From Vanilla planifolia (Eukaryota > Streptophyta > Magnoliopsida > Asparagales > Orchidaceae): DNA of 64,000 bases. Both the position numbers and the translations under genes were made by a program. The DNA lies in the NCBI GenBank assembly GCA_023846275.1, contig CM043865.1:6126068-6190067 (forward strand), given 5' to 3'. The notes under the pieces are model-generated. The model ran no database searches. It saw only the letters and a list, made by a program, of their open reading frames with translations, and had not been told where the DNA came from. This document shows, piece after piece, positions 24,501 to 36,500 of the stretch; within the stretch, counting starts at the first letter, position 1, and every line of letters begins with the position of its first letter.

Positions 24501-27500
24501 TGAGCAGCCTAAGCATTGGGTTATCTCTATTTACCAAGTAACATAAGCTACAACTTGATCACATATCCTAAGGCTTCGAAAATCAATTTATCAAACAACA
24601 TAAGTCACAACCAATCTTGTAGCCTAAGCCTTGGGACATCATTAATTTATTGAGCAACATAACCCTAAATCTAATCATGTAGCCTAAGTCTTAAGCTTGT
24701 AGCGTAAGCCTCGAGATATCATTAATTTATTGAGCAACATAAGCCAAAATCTAATTATTTAGCCTAAGTCTTAAGCCATATTTGATATACTGAGCAGCAT
24801 AAGCCACGACTCAACCATATTGCCTAAGCCTCAAGGCATCATCAATTAACTAACATAAGCCACGACCTAGTTGTACAACCTAAGCCTCGTACCATTGTTG
24901 ATTATCGAGCAATGTAAGATGTCACCCAAACATACGACCTATCATCGATTTATCAAACAAAATAAGCCATAACCCAATCATGCAACCTAAGCCCTAAGAT
25001 ATCATCAATTTACAAAGCAATGTAGGCCATGATTCTCTCACACAATTTAAGCTTTGAATGGGAACCTACATTCTTTGATCCAAATTGCTCTCAATCATGA
25101 AGGTAAGCCTCCACCATGATGTTCCAAATTGAATATCGAGGTCCGAACCGTCAAGGTCAACATCCTAGAGGAGAAATAGCTTTATGCAGCCATAAAACGG
25201 CAAGAACAACAACATTTTGCTGAGAAGTACAACAGGTATATTTGACAGCAAGTCTTCGCTCAATGCAACCTCATGCCACACAAATGCAAGGATTCATATT
25301 GTCAAGAAAGTTCTAATAATCTTGCAATGAATTGGTAAGGCCCTATCCTTAATTGAGAAAATGGTCGAAGTAATCACTTTATCCAAATTGAAGAAGGCAA
25401 AGAAGATCTAAATTCTGTGATGACAATTTAATAAGCCATTGAACTTATAACACATTTCAACCTCAAATTCCACAACTTTGGTCCAACCAAGTTTTCTAAG
25501 TCCCAATCATGGCTTTCAAGACTCCAAACTCCCTTGAAAACTGACCTCAAAAGCACTTCCCTAAGTATTGCCTAACCCGATTAGGGTTTCTACTTGCCTC
25601 AAGCCCTCATTCAGTCATTTTGACTTCCACAAGATATGTAAAGCTCCTTGATGCCAACTAATTCCCCTTTAACCCCACTATTCCTTCTAGATTGCTTCTA
25701 AAGACCAATTAACTTCTCTTGACATTCTACCTTCATTCTAAGAGCCTTTGCTTGATGCTCCACAATCCAAGCTACCTTTAGACATCCTTGAGTCCAGTCA
25801 TCTCATCAACTAGAGCAACACATAATATAAACATCTTTACCATCCCAAAAAGACATCTTCTCAAGATTCGAATCCACATTGAGATATCCTCTTGAAAATA
25901 AAACAACCCTCACATCAGTTATACAAGGCTTAGGACATTGCTTAGTCTTCACAGTGATGCAAAACCTCTTAAGAAACTCATTCCCAAGGACCCCTTCAAT
26001 TTTAAAATTCCCACGATCTTTCAACATGATCTCATATCAGCCTCAAAGTATTCTTCAACATGTTTCCAAGCCATTTTCCAGTCAATCTACAAGCCTCAGT
26101 TGAACAAAGCAATAGTTTCTATGACGAGTAGATTCTTATTGATATGGCCCTTGGGAAATTGTCAGCATGCATCTCACAAACTCGAAAATATAGTGCATGA
26201 CCAAGGATATTTGACACACTTTGATCCCTCATAAGTAAAGGATCTGCCCATTTGGGGAAGAATACTAATTCATAATTTTACTGCTCTAGCCATGGGCTGC
26301 ATCAATGGTATTTGTATCAATGTCGCACAATAATCATCAAGCTCTGAGATCAGAATTCTTAAGTCCTTCCACATGAGTTTGAAAACCACAAAATTCACAG
26401 AGTCATTCCCCAATTGAACTTCCTAATACAAGTCAGCTCCACTCTCTAATTGACAATTTCTCGACGAGACACAACTCCATTCTGCAACCAAAACACCTAC
26501 GGAATCAAGCTGTCTCGAAGGCTGCTCAGCAAATATCATGCATTTCAACCAATTGCACCATCTTATAGTTTTTGTGCTACTCATACACCATCCATTTTGC
26601 AAGGCCAGCTGCCACTAGGACAATCCCAAGGGAGATGGGATGCTTGTCAAGGATCTATCCATCACGGATACGATTATAAGATTGAGAACCATGGTTTGAT
26701 AGCTAACAACTATCAACATCTTTGAGGTACAAGGGGTCTAATAGCTACAGGGATAAAAGAAGCAATCTCCACCAGATTCTTCTATCCTCCAAAGTTCCCA
26801 TGCATCCTCATCTACCTCTCAGACTCACTCTGTAGATCTCTTCTGCTGCTTCATTTCCCCTCAAGACTACCTTCTTTTGTAAAGCCTCAATAAAGCATCA
26901 TCTACTCACAAATAGCTAGTGAAATCCTTTCCTCTACCAGTCGCCTGTAGTTTTTCTCCTGATTTAGGGTTTTTCACATAAAAATCCCATGTTTGTCTTC
27001 TCTTCTTGCTCTCCTTAATAACAGGTTTCCTCTTTTACTAGGTATTGGAATAATTCCCTACCTAATTGACAATACTACACCTAGAAATTTTGAAAAATAA
27101 GTATAAATCCATGCATCAACAATAAACCACAATCATTACAAGCAGCAAAACAAGTGATTTCTACGTGTTTTCTAATAGTTCCATATATGGAAATTGTCGA
27201 AAAGAATCATAGCCTTCTTTGCCTTTGTTACAGTGAGATCTTTATTTCTGATATTGCCCTTTTTTGATACACACAACAATGATAGAAGTAGAATCTAAAA
27301 AAATTTTCATTATGTTTTCTTCAATTACAATGGAAAATATCAATCATAGACCATCTACGTATCAGCAGTTGCTTGTACCAAATTCTCATAGCAAATTACA
27401 AGTTAATTTAGCATAGATTTACATCTTCCCAATATATCAACAAGAGTATTGCTCCAATGAATAATTTTTCCATAGAGTTCACTACCCAGACTCAGTTTAA

Positions 27501-30500
27501 CTACTATCTCAGTGAATATTCCAATTGCCTGCACTTCTATAAACATAAGATGTCTTGGGTACGTATCACATAACTCCAAATGATCTTTTTACTATAAAGG
27601 ATAGCTTACAATGTAAAAGTGGCTTTTCTTTCAAAATAAACTTCAAAACAATACTGCATATATACATAACGTTAATCCGACTATGAAATTTTTTTATTTT
27701 CTAAAGAAAAAATGTTAACATTTAGTGAATATACAGGAATTCATCTACCATTTTAATCATGCCGTCCCTCCTGGTGGAACTCACTGTTTACTAAAGGTTA
27801 TTCTTTTCTTGTAGACAGGAAAAGTTAAAGGCAATGCATTTGCTGGAACAGGCCAACTTTTTATGCAAGTCTGATGTCCATCGCTTATATAATTTGCAAT
27901 TAATCCACAAATAAATTCAGTGAAAAAATATGCCCTAAAAGTAAGTGAACGAGAGTAAGAGAAACTTTGCTCAGCAAGACAACAGAGAGGATAAATGTCT
28001 GCATGTGAAAGATGGAACTAATCTAAAAATGTATACGTGCACCATCATACCTGGTGGACTTGGACAAATGTCACTCGGTTGCATCACATCATCAACACCA
28101 AACTTCACGTGTGTTGGTTTAATGAGCTTTTCTGAGGTCACAATTTCCAAATTCATTTCATGATGCTTTGACTGCACCATCTTCCCTTCATGTTGTCCAC
28201 TCTTGGAAGCATGTCGAGAATGTGTAAACCCTTTTTCCTGTAACATTTAAATACCCAACAAGAAACTTAAGCAAAACCAATGCATTACAGTTATGCAAGT
28301 ACTAACAGCAGTTTAATGGATAGCTATTTTCTGCTGCCAAGATCTATTACTGGCTAAAAGATAAAGAAGAACAAAAACCATGGCAGGCTAGGAAAGATGA
28401 ACAAAAAATGTTGTCATGAGGTTGCGATATTTCAAGTAGAAACTGATCAAGACCACTTTAGCAAACATATTAAGACAAGAAATGAGGAAGGTTAAACAAA
28501 TATATTTATAAATGCAAAGAAAACAAACCTCCATGTCGTTCAGTAATAGAAGAGCAGCCTGTCCCTTTGCCGACTTTATATTCTTATTGCGAGCTTGTCT
28601 AACCAATAAAACATCCTTGAGTTGTACATCAAGTGTCACAAGCACCATATCATCCTCATCGACACATGCTACATTTAAGAAATAACCACTGCGACTACAT
28701 AACTCTGATAATTCACGAAATGGAGGCAGTTCGAGCATAGCAGGTGTCACTATGGGAGAAAGTAGGGGTTCAAATATGCCCCATAAGACACCCAAATCGA
28801 GCTTTGTATCAAGCAAGATGGCACCTGCAATGCTTTCAACTATGTCTCCAAGAACCTGAACGAGCACCCAAACAAAATGTTATCAAGGCAATTAGTCGAA
28901 GTAGCCATAAAGCAAAAAAACAAAAACAAAACAAAAACAGAAAAAGCCATATGAAATGGGCTTCTCAATTGATGCAACTTACTTTGGGTGCTTTGAGCAA
29001 ACAGCTTGGCAAAGATGATTGCTCATCCTTCAGTGATTTCTCATACAACTTAACGTATTCTGTGATTTGTTCCAAAAGAAAACCAGAACCATGCAGAATA
29101 TGTTGTTGGAGTTTATGCTTCACTGCAACCTGAGCAAAGTTATCATTGTTGACTGAAGCGGACCGCAGGTCAGTCAACATCCCAGGATCAATATCACCAT
29201 GGCTTCGAAAGAGATGCCAAGTAATCAAGATGTCCAAAACAGAATCACCTAAAAATTCAAGTCTCTGATAGCAGTAGCTAACCCCCAATTCCTGTTGCGA
29301 TGCATGAGTTATAGCCTCAAGCAAAAGGCCTTTCGTTTTGAACTTATACCCAACCTTTGCTTCTAGTATTTCAAGCTCATCATGTTTGGGTAAAAGACTC
29401 CTTAGCAAAACAGTTCTTATTGCTTCCTCCACCATTTCCATCTCCACACGAGCTTCAAGTCCTAACCATTTCATAAAAGCAAGGGAAGCATTCAACCCAC
29501 CACCAACATAGTATGCACCAATGAGTGCCTCAACACAATCAGAAACTGTTTTGGAGCATATCCACCTATGCCCCATATCACAAGTTTTCCCGATCACAAT
29601 GTTTTTGTCCTCTGAAACATATTTTCCACCCAATGGCACTTCTAAAGTATCAACACCACACATACATGGAGCAGCTCGAATGGACAACTGACCGGGGGCC
29701 ACCCAACGACGAGGATCAAATGCGGCATCTCGAATGTAGCCCTGTGGAAAAGAAGCTTTGGAAATGTTTAGAAAACAAACAGAAATAAGAACACTAATTG
29801 GACACCAAGGTCTTACATCTTTCCCAATGTATTTTTACTTACAAAACAATAAAATGTAGATCGATAATGCCAACCTTAAATTCATCATTATCAACAATAA
29901 AATAAAAATGATCTATTTCTCCATTCATTTTGTTACTGAGCAGTAGAGGTTCAAATTGTTTAATAATGGTTACTATAGCATGCTTAGATTTTTATTTAAA
30001 ATGCCAAAATTTACCCTACAAAAGTTATTCCCACCGTGGTAGTTGGATCTCACTATATTGTGCTTGAACACGGTCTTGTTAGGGGGATTGCATTCTAACT
30101 ATTGGTTAAGTTCTCAAAAAAAAACCTAAAAATCCTAAGCTATTATTAAATATTTACAATTATTATATTTTTATTTTCTCGACTTTCAAAAATTCAAAAG
30201 ACAATTTTTAAGCATTTCCTTTATTTTAATTGTTAGTTAACAACCAAAATTTACCAAAAATCCCTCGCTATGGCCACAAGTTCCAACCTAACTAACCGCA
30301 CTAACTTCCCAATGCAATCGTCAAAATAAATGAGGTCTTCATTTATATCAGGATATGTTTTTTTTTTTAAATTGAAACCTTGCAAACAACTTAACATCAG
30401 CAGTTCTATTCTACCATTTTACAAAATTTGCCTTTTAATTGTGCTGATTTTGATTCAAATCATCATGATCAAAAGCCTAAATGTTTCTATATGACAAAAG

Positions 30501-33500
30501 CCAACCACGACAAGCATGCAAACATGCCAATATGTCTGCTTTCAAATATGTTCATACACATGCAGATAGAGGAAAGGATGTAGAAATTTGTAATGTACAA
30601 TCTTAGCTAAAGAAAGCACCTGCAAATTCCTCTGCGTTCCCAATTTATGGAGTGTAGCATTACAAACCAACTTTGCCCTGCAAGCCGATAATTGCCCCTC
30701 ATGCTTCTCAGGGAATTTAAGGAAAAGATAACAGCTCACAGCATATTTCAGTACAGAGTCCCCAAGAAGCTCAAGCCTCTCCAAGGAGAACTCCTCGCAG
30801 CATCTCAATGTGGTAATTGCTTCCAATATCTGTGAATAAAAGAGCTTCAGAACAAGAATGAGATCACCAAACCAAAAACACTTTGGCCAACAAATTACGT
30901 ACCAAAGAACTTGATACTGAAGAATCAGCTGAATGGTAACCAATTTCCTTTCTTAACTGGCTGGCTAACATAAGGGACTCCATTCGATACATCAAGGAAG
31001 GTAGCAAGTAGAAGGATTTTAGGACCTCCAAAGGAACATCAATTTGTACCAGAAGTTCTGGAGGCATGGAGGCACGATTCTGTGTCTTTTTTACAAGTTT
31101 ATTGCCACCATCTGCCAAGTTTCCTTATCACAGAAATAATCGTTAGGAGGAACGTCAAGGACTTAGATTAGAAAAAAAAAAATGTTGGATGAGTGTTGAG
31201 AAATTCTTGAAAATTATTTATAAGAATAAAGTGATTATCCAAAATAGTGTTAATTATAGAGAATTAAGTTAGCAATTTATAAATTCTCCATAATATATTT
31301 AGCTTTATGTTAAGAAAGTCAACCATAGTTTGGGGAAAGAAAAGAATAGCATCACTTAATTTTCATTACTCTAGAGAATGCATATAATAGAGTAGCAAGA
31401 GGTAGAATGGAAAATCTTTAAAGAAAAGAGTAAGCATTACATATATCAAAATCACTAAATAAAATATCATGGAACAATGAAGTGTGCGCACTCAAAGAAG
31501 ATTGACTAAAGACTCAATTAGAATTGGACTTCAACAACTATTTGTTTTGAGTTCTTAACTTTTTGTGTAGTACTTGAATTTTAGAGAAGTGCCATAGTAT
31601 CTATTTTTTAATGAAGACATAGTAATTGTTGATGATGAAACTAAAGAAAGTGCTGAAGCCAAAGCAAACCAACAAAAAATTGCATTAGAATCAAATTGAT
31701 TTCGTTTCAATTGATTTAAAACTGAATGTATCTGTGTATGCATAATCAAGGTAGGAGCATAAAAGACAGATTACCATGGGCAATCAGAAAATATTGATGA
31801 ATGAAAATTTTCATTATCCTGAGTTTATGTTCCAAAACAACAAGCATGCTAATAATAGGATCCAGGTATGTTAGATGAAATAAAAAATTTCTTTTGACTT
31901 GTTCTGCCATCAAAACCTTTCACATAACAGTAAGAAAAAAATCCATAAGACCACAGTGAAATTGAAAATTTTCATATAGTAATGAATTTTGGTCTATGAA
32001 ATTCAAACATATTAATAAAATGAATATTAAAAAGATGGAGATATTGAGAAACAATATTCCAAATCATTAAAATTGAGCATATTTGGAGAAGATTTTCGTA
32101 GTAATAATTAAGGATAAGAGAAAGATAACTTAAATAGATTAACAATTTATACTATTAATGTTATTGTATTGAATAAGATGCACAAAAAGTTAAAGGTTCG
32201 TTTGTTTGAACAAAATTTCAAATCATCCTGAATTGCCAAAATGGCACTGAAGTGATGAATTTCAAAGTTCAAAATCAAGTTATCTTCTGATATAGAACGG
32301 GGTTGTGTTAAATAGCATGGGCCTAAGATAGTCTAACAAACATAGTAATGCATTACTAGACTTACAAAAAAAAAACTATTTAGTTACCAACTAAGTTTTG
32401 TGAGATTTAAGCCAATTTTGTATTTAATAACTAACCCAAGGTAACGATGAGGTTTCCCAAACCAATGACCAACAATGGTGCATAAACAGGGCCGAGTTTG
32501 ATTAATTGTTGACAGTGGGGGAGTGTCTGACAACAACAACAAGGGTTTAATCGATGGTTGATAGCAAAGATAGAGGCATATTGGAGGCCAATAATGAATG
32601 GCATGATCAACAACAAATGATTTTCAGCTGATAAAGATGATGCAATTAAAAGCCAATAACAATTGCCAACAAGGTAGCCGATAGTGGTGGTTTAACCTCA
32701 CAACTTCAATTATTCCCCAACTTGAGGGATCTTATTTAATGGGTTTAGGCCTTAACCACAAGTTAGTAAACTAGGTTAGGGCATAAGTCCCACTTTCCCA
32801 TTTAACAAGGTTAGCAAGGCTACCAAGGGCATATGATTTGGATAAATTTCTATCTTTTGTTTTCACTTCTGTTATGCATGAATACAAAATTCCTAAACAT
32901 TTAGACTTTATTGAATTTGAAAACCATGTTAACTTGTATCTACAATCTATCAAATTGATACACAAAACATCATATCAGTTCCCATGGAAAAAAAATAGCC
33001 CTTAATTAAACTTTTTCTCTCCTATCATAATAGCAGCATAGATCCCAAACAACTTATTGCAATCGAAAATTAAATGGTGTATTTTGAGTATATACTCAAC
33101 AGAAAAAGAAAAAAAAAAAACAGAATGATGGAAGTTAAATTTCAGGATCCCTGAATCCTTTATCTCTAGGTTAATGACAAGCATAAGAAGAAAGCTAAAA
33201 ACATCTTTAACGTTAACCGATACTATGATGTTGGCATGCATAATTAACTTGAAGTGTTTCAGCCGTAAACAAAGTCAATAAATAGTGAGTATCTTAAAAA
33301 ATTGGATCTAAGATTATCAAAAAACAAGAGAACATTAGAAAGATCATTGACTAAAAATTCTTGAAAAATGAAATGTATTAGGATTATCAGACCTTCCAAG
33401 TTGCCCGATGAAGAAAGAAGGTTGTGAGGATTATGGCTATGTTTAAGGAGCAGCAACGGCTGCTCTGGGTATTGAAGCACAATGCCATACCTAATTAGGG

Positions 33501-36500
33501 CGAAAAATGGTTCAATAGACAAGAGTGATATTTATTATGCAAGCATAGAGAAAGAAATGTGCTAAAAAAGAAAATAGTAACTTGTTCAATTAAATACATT
33601 CTTTTCAAGCACGAAAAGACCATATAGGTGATTGCAGGATGTGTAAACCTGTATGTTGCCCTTTTTATTATTTAACAAGTAAATAAAATCCAAAGAATTA
33701 TGATAAAAATTACTTACTTTGCTTTGAAGTACTCTTTAAATGTACGAAACCGTGTTCCATCAAATGGACTATCCGCACTTGAACCAGGCATAATATTCAG
33801 AACAGAATAGATTTTTCCCGAATGGACAGCCATAACAACCATGTCTTTAATGTTTTCAACACTAACGGGCTTGTCAGCAAGTTGGATGACATCAGACTCA
33901 CTAGAACCATACCTACAATCTAATGAATCTTGCCTTTCCTTCAGTAGATCAAATTCAACTCCTTCAGAATAAAGAGAAGAAATATATTCCACCACAAATG
34001 CAACCGCATTGATTCCTTCCCAGTTGATGTGTGCTAAGTCATCATGCAGACTGCACGAAGGCTTAAGTGGTAAAAGCATGTACATATTGGAAGAGTTCCA
34101 CAGCAATATGTTATTAGTGTTTAGCAAAAACTCCCTTTTTAGGTCACTAGATTTGGATCCTCTATACAATTTACCAAATAATCCATTGAAAAATAGTTCT
34201 TGAAACCGTTTTGCTTGCTGAACCTGATATAACATAAAAACCATAAAAAATTATAGGAATATGTTTAAAATCAAAAAACTTGTTAAATTGATCAAAAGTG
34301 GATCACTTTTATAAGACAAACCTGTTCAATTTCTAGCTGAATAGGCCCACATGGAGAAACAGAGGCTTTCACCATCTTACCAACCAGGTGAAGATTCAAA
34401 TCCACACAGACATCTTCGTCAAGAATGGCATCAAGCAATAAAATGAATCCAGAATATTTTGTATTAGCTAAATTACACTGAAATTTTATCTTGTATCCAT
34501 TCAAGGTGATCGAACCAGCCTCTTTGTGTGCCCACGTTCCTGACAATGCAAGCACAGGTGTTGTTCCATACAGCTCTTTTCTTTTTGTTGTTCCTTTAAA
34601 GAGACAAATAGAATGTTAGCATGATATATGCATGGAATAGTTGGTAAATTAAGCTCCTACCAACTAAAAAACCAAGCAAAATAGATTCAATACCTATACC
34701 AGCAGAATCTTTGGTTTTTCCATCTATCTCATATTCCAATGGCTCTGTATTAATAGGATTGAGATGACCATCCAACATACCAAGGTGATGGAGCAGCTTG
34801 CAGGCCTCCAAGCATGCCAACTGCTTTGCCAGGTGAGAATTTCTACAGAAAGGGCCAACTATTGTCCCAAATGCAGCACTAGCAGGCAAAGTTAATGTAC
34901 ATTCATAATTCCCACCACAAACGTCAAACTGAAAAGCTGGTCTTGGTGTGAAATATCTATGATACAGAGAAGGTATTTTAATACCAATGATGAATCACTA
35001 CATGAAATCGGGTATTGAGGTACAACTTAGCTTTTCTAATATTGCTCAGCATGAAAACGTCTAGTCTTGCAAAGATAAAGTTGGCGTACTTGTCTTTGGG
35101 TAGCTTTTCACAATATTTATAGACTAGACCAACACTTGCATCAGCTGTCACTGTTGCACCAGTTGACTCGACACGATATGAAATTGGTTCATCATAGTTC
35201 ATCAATTTTGGAATTAAAGCATTGTGATCTCTATTAAGAGCAGCATCCATCATTGAATACTTGCTGCTGACAATGTCAAATAGCAAGCTCCGCTGTTGAG
35301 CATTTCCTCTGAAGACAACATGAGTCATACACAAAAACAATGAGAAAGAACCAAACTAACAAAAATTTGAAGAAAACCAAAAAGAGAGGCCATCTTCTGC
35401 ATTGAAAATTACAAGTGCTGAATGTAACTAGGAAAACTATTGACGGCATCATATTGTCCATAAAGAATCATGCAGGCATTGCACCTTCCGTTGACAATTT
35501 TCAAAAAAAAATACCATGACAAATGTTTATCATTTATGACAACTTTTCCCAGCTAAGGGGTACAAATTTCAAATCTCAAATCTTTCACAACCATACACAC
35601 AACACTTGCAATCTTCTGCAACAGAAAATTCAGAGAGGATAAGGCAATAATCAGGATGTCATTAATAATCTACATAGATATATTATGTCTTCAATCACAT
35701 TTCAAACTGAGTGAGCCATGTTTCCACCAGTTATATCATTCAATTAATTCATAAGGTCACATCTCAGACCCTTGCAAGAGCATCTAGCCAGCATCTAACT
35801 ACATGAAAGTCAACTATTTTAGATTAATAACGAATGGATTAGTTCATATAAGCCCTATTATTTATTGATCAATCAAAGAACATCCTTTAGTACAATGCCC
35901 CAACAATGCCATGAACAAATGGATGGCAGTATTGCTATGTAAAAACAATTTTAAAAAATCATAACTTGGACCAAACCAGACACCGATTTAACTTGGTCCA
36001 AAGCCAGATGAGTTGCCTCCTTCCCAGCCAAGGAGGAGATTTTCCCCCGCCTCTTCACTTCATTCCCACAATTATCTTCCTCTCCTCCCAAAACCTACTT
36101 CCACTACCTTTTCTATCTTCTTCCTCACTTCTTTCTCTCTCCAAATGCCTACCTAAATGCTTCTCTACCTCCCAAAGCCACATAGAGGTCCAGACAAGTT
36201 GATCACCATATTCCTTTATGTTGACAAGATACATGGTTGTACCCACCTCTTTCTTTATCTCCCCTTCTTCTCCTTCTTATCCCTTATTTTCACCCCCTTG
36301 CTAGTTTTCTCTTTCTCATAATTTTAGTAGAAACAAAATATTATTTCAACGTCATTACTAACTTTAGTTGTCAGCTATGTCGTATTTTTTATTGTTGATT
36401 TAATTAAGCTAGAGCAGATAAAAGTTCAAATGATGACCTTTGAGAAAATGCTCATCACTATAATACAAATATTAGTGTAATATAATTATGTTACTAATGT

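Larger units (their letters stand above)
22620..27150 (+). mobile_element. Decayed Ty3/gypsy retrotransposon in DCL3 intron 22
   Basis: Two long, diverged direct repeats flank it (about 22620-23400 and 26300-27150). Near 25085-25400 the plus strand retains a pol 3' end: [19 protein letters not shown], later CQESSNN and NW*GP, which fits the integrase C-terminal GPY/F region of Ty3/gypsy polyproteins with stop codons. Most of gag-pol is missing and is replaced by a degenerate tandem repeat. Exact TG/CA ends and a target duplication could not be fixed because of divergence, so the borders are approximate. This is an ancient insertion and is not mobile. Confidence 0.7.
21975..28050 (-). other. 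DCL3 intron 22 (6,076 bp) with nested retroelement
   Basis: The largest intron of the gene. It holds the LTR-flanked gypsy relic (about 22.6-27.15 kb) and a tRNA-like sequence beside it. Without that material the intron would be roughly 1.5 kb. The relic lies antisense to the host gene. Confidence 0.85.
21589..28237 (-). other. DCL3: DCL3 exons 22-24: linker and C-terminal dsRBD
   Basis: Exon 22 (28237-28051) is a charged linker ending ...CPSPP with a phase-1 donor G|GTATGA. Across the 6.1-kb intron, exon 23 (21974-21875) starts in phase and reads [20 protein letters not shown] then WPMPSF. Exon 24 (21775-21589) reads ...[20 protein letters not shown] followed by [20 protein letters not shown] and a TAA stop. 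Together exons 23-24 form a complete dsRNA-binding fold with the KKSSQDSAA helix-2 motif. The match in phase, order and strand makes the distant exons part of DCL3. Confidence 0.9.

Noticed and set aside
23660..25050. CRISPR-like array
   Set aside because: Units are directly tandem, degenerate and without unique spacers, in a plant intron; it is a minisatellite.
25806..26234. Overlapping frames on both strands between pol remnant and right LTR
   Set aside because: Inside the decayed gypsy element, mutually overlapping, and without motifs.
27780..27850. Possible terminal DCL3 exon (minus) giving a short tail with a WPVP-like string
   Set aside because: The true dsRBD exons at 21974-21589 match the family much better and are in the same phase.
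28744..29788. Plus-strand frames of 129 and 87 codons
   Set aside because: They are antisense to DCL3 exons 20-21, which carry clear RNase III motifs.
33259..33522. 87-codon frame taken as a separate small gene
   Set aside because: Its middle part is DCL3 exon 17 (PAZ end) and both ends are intron.
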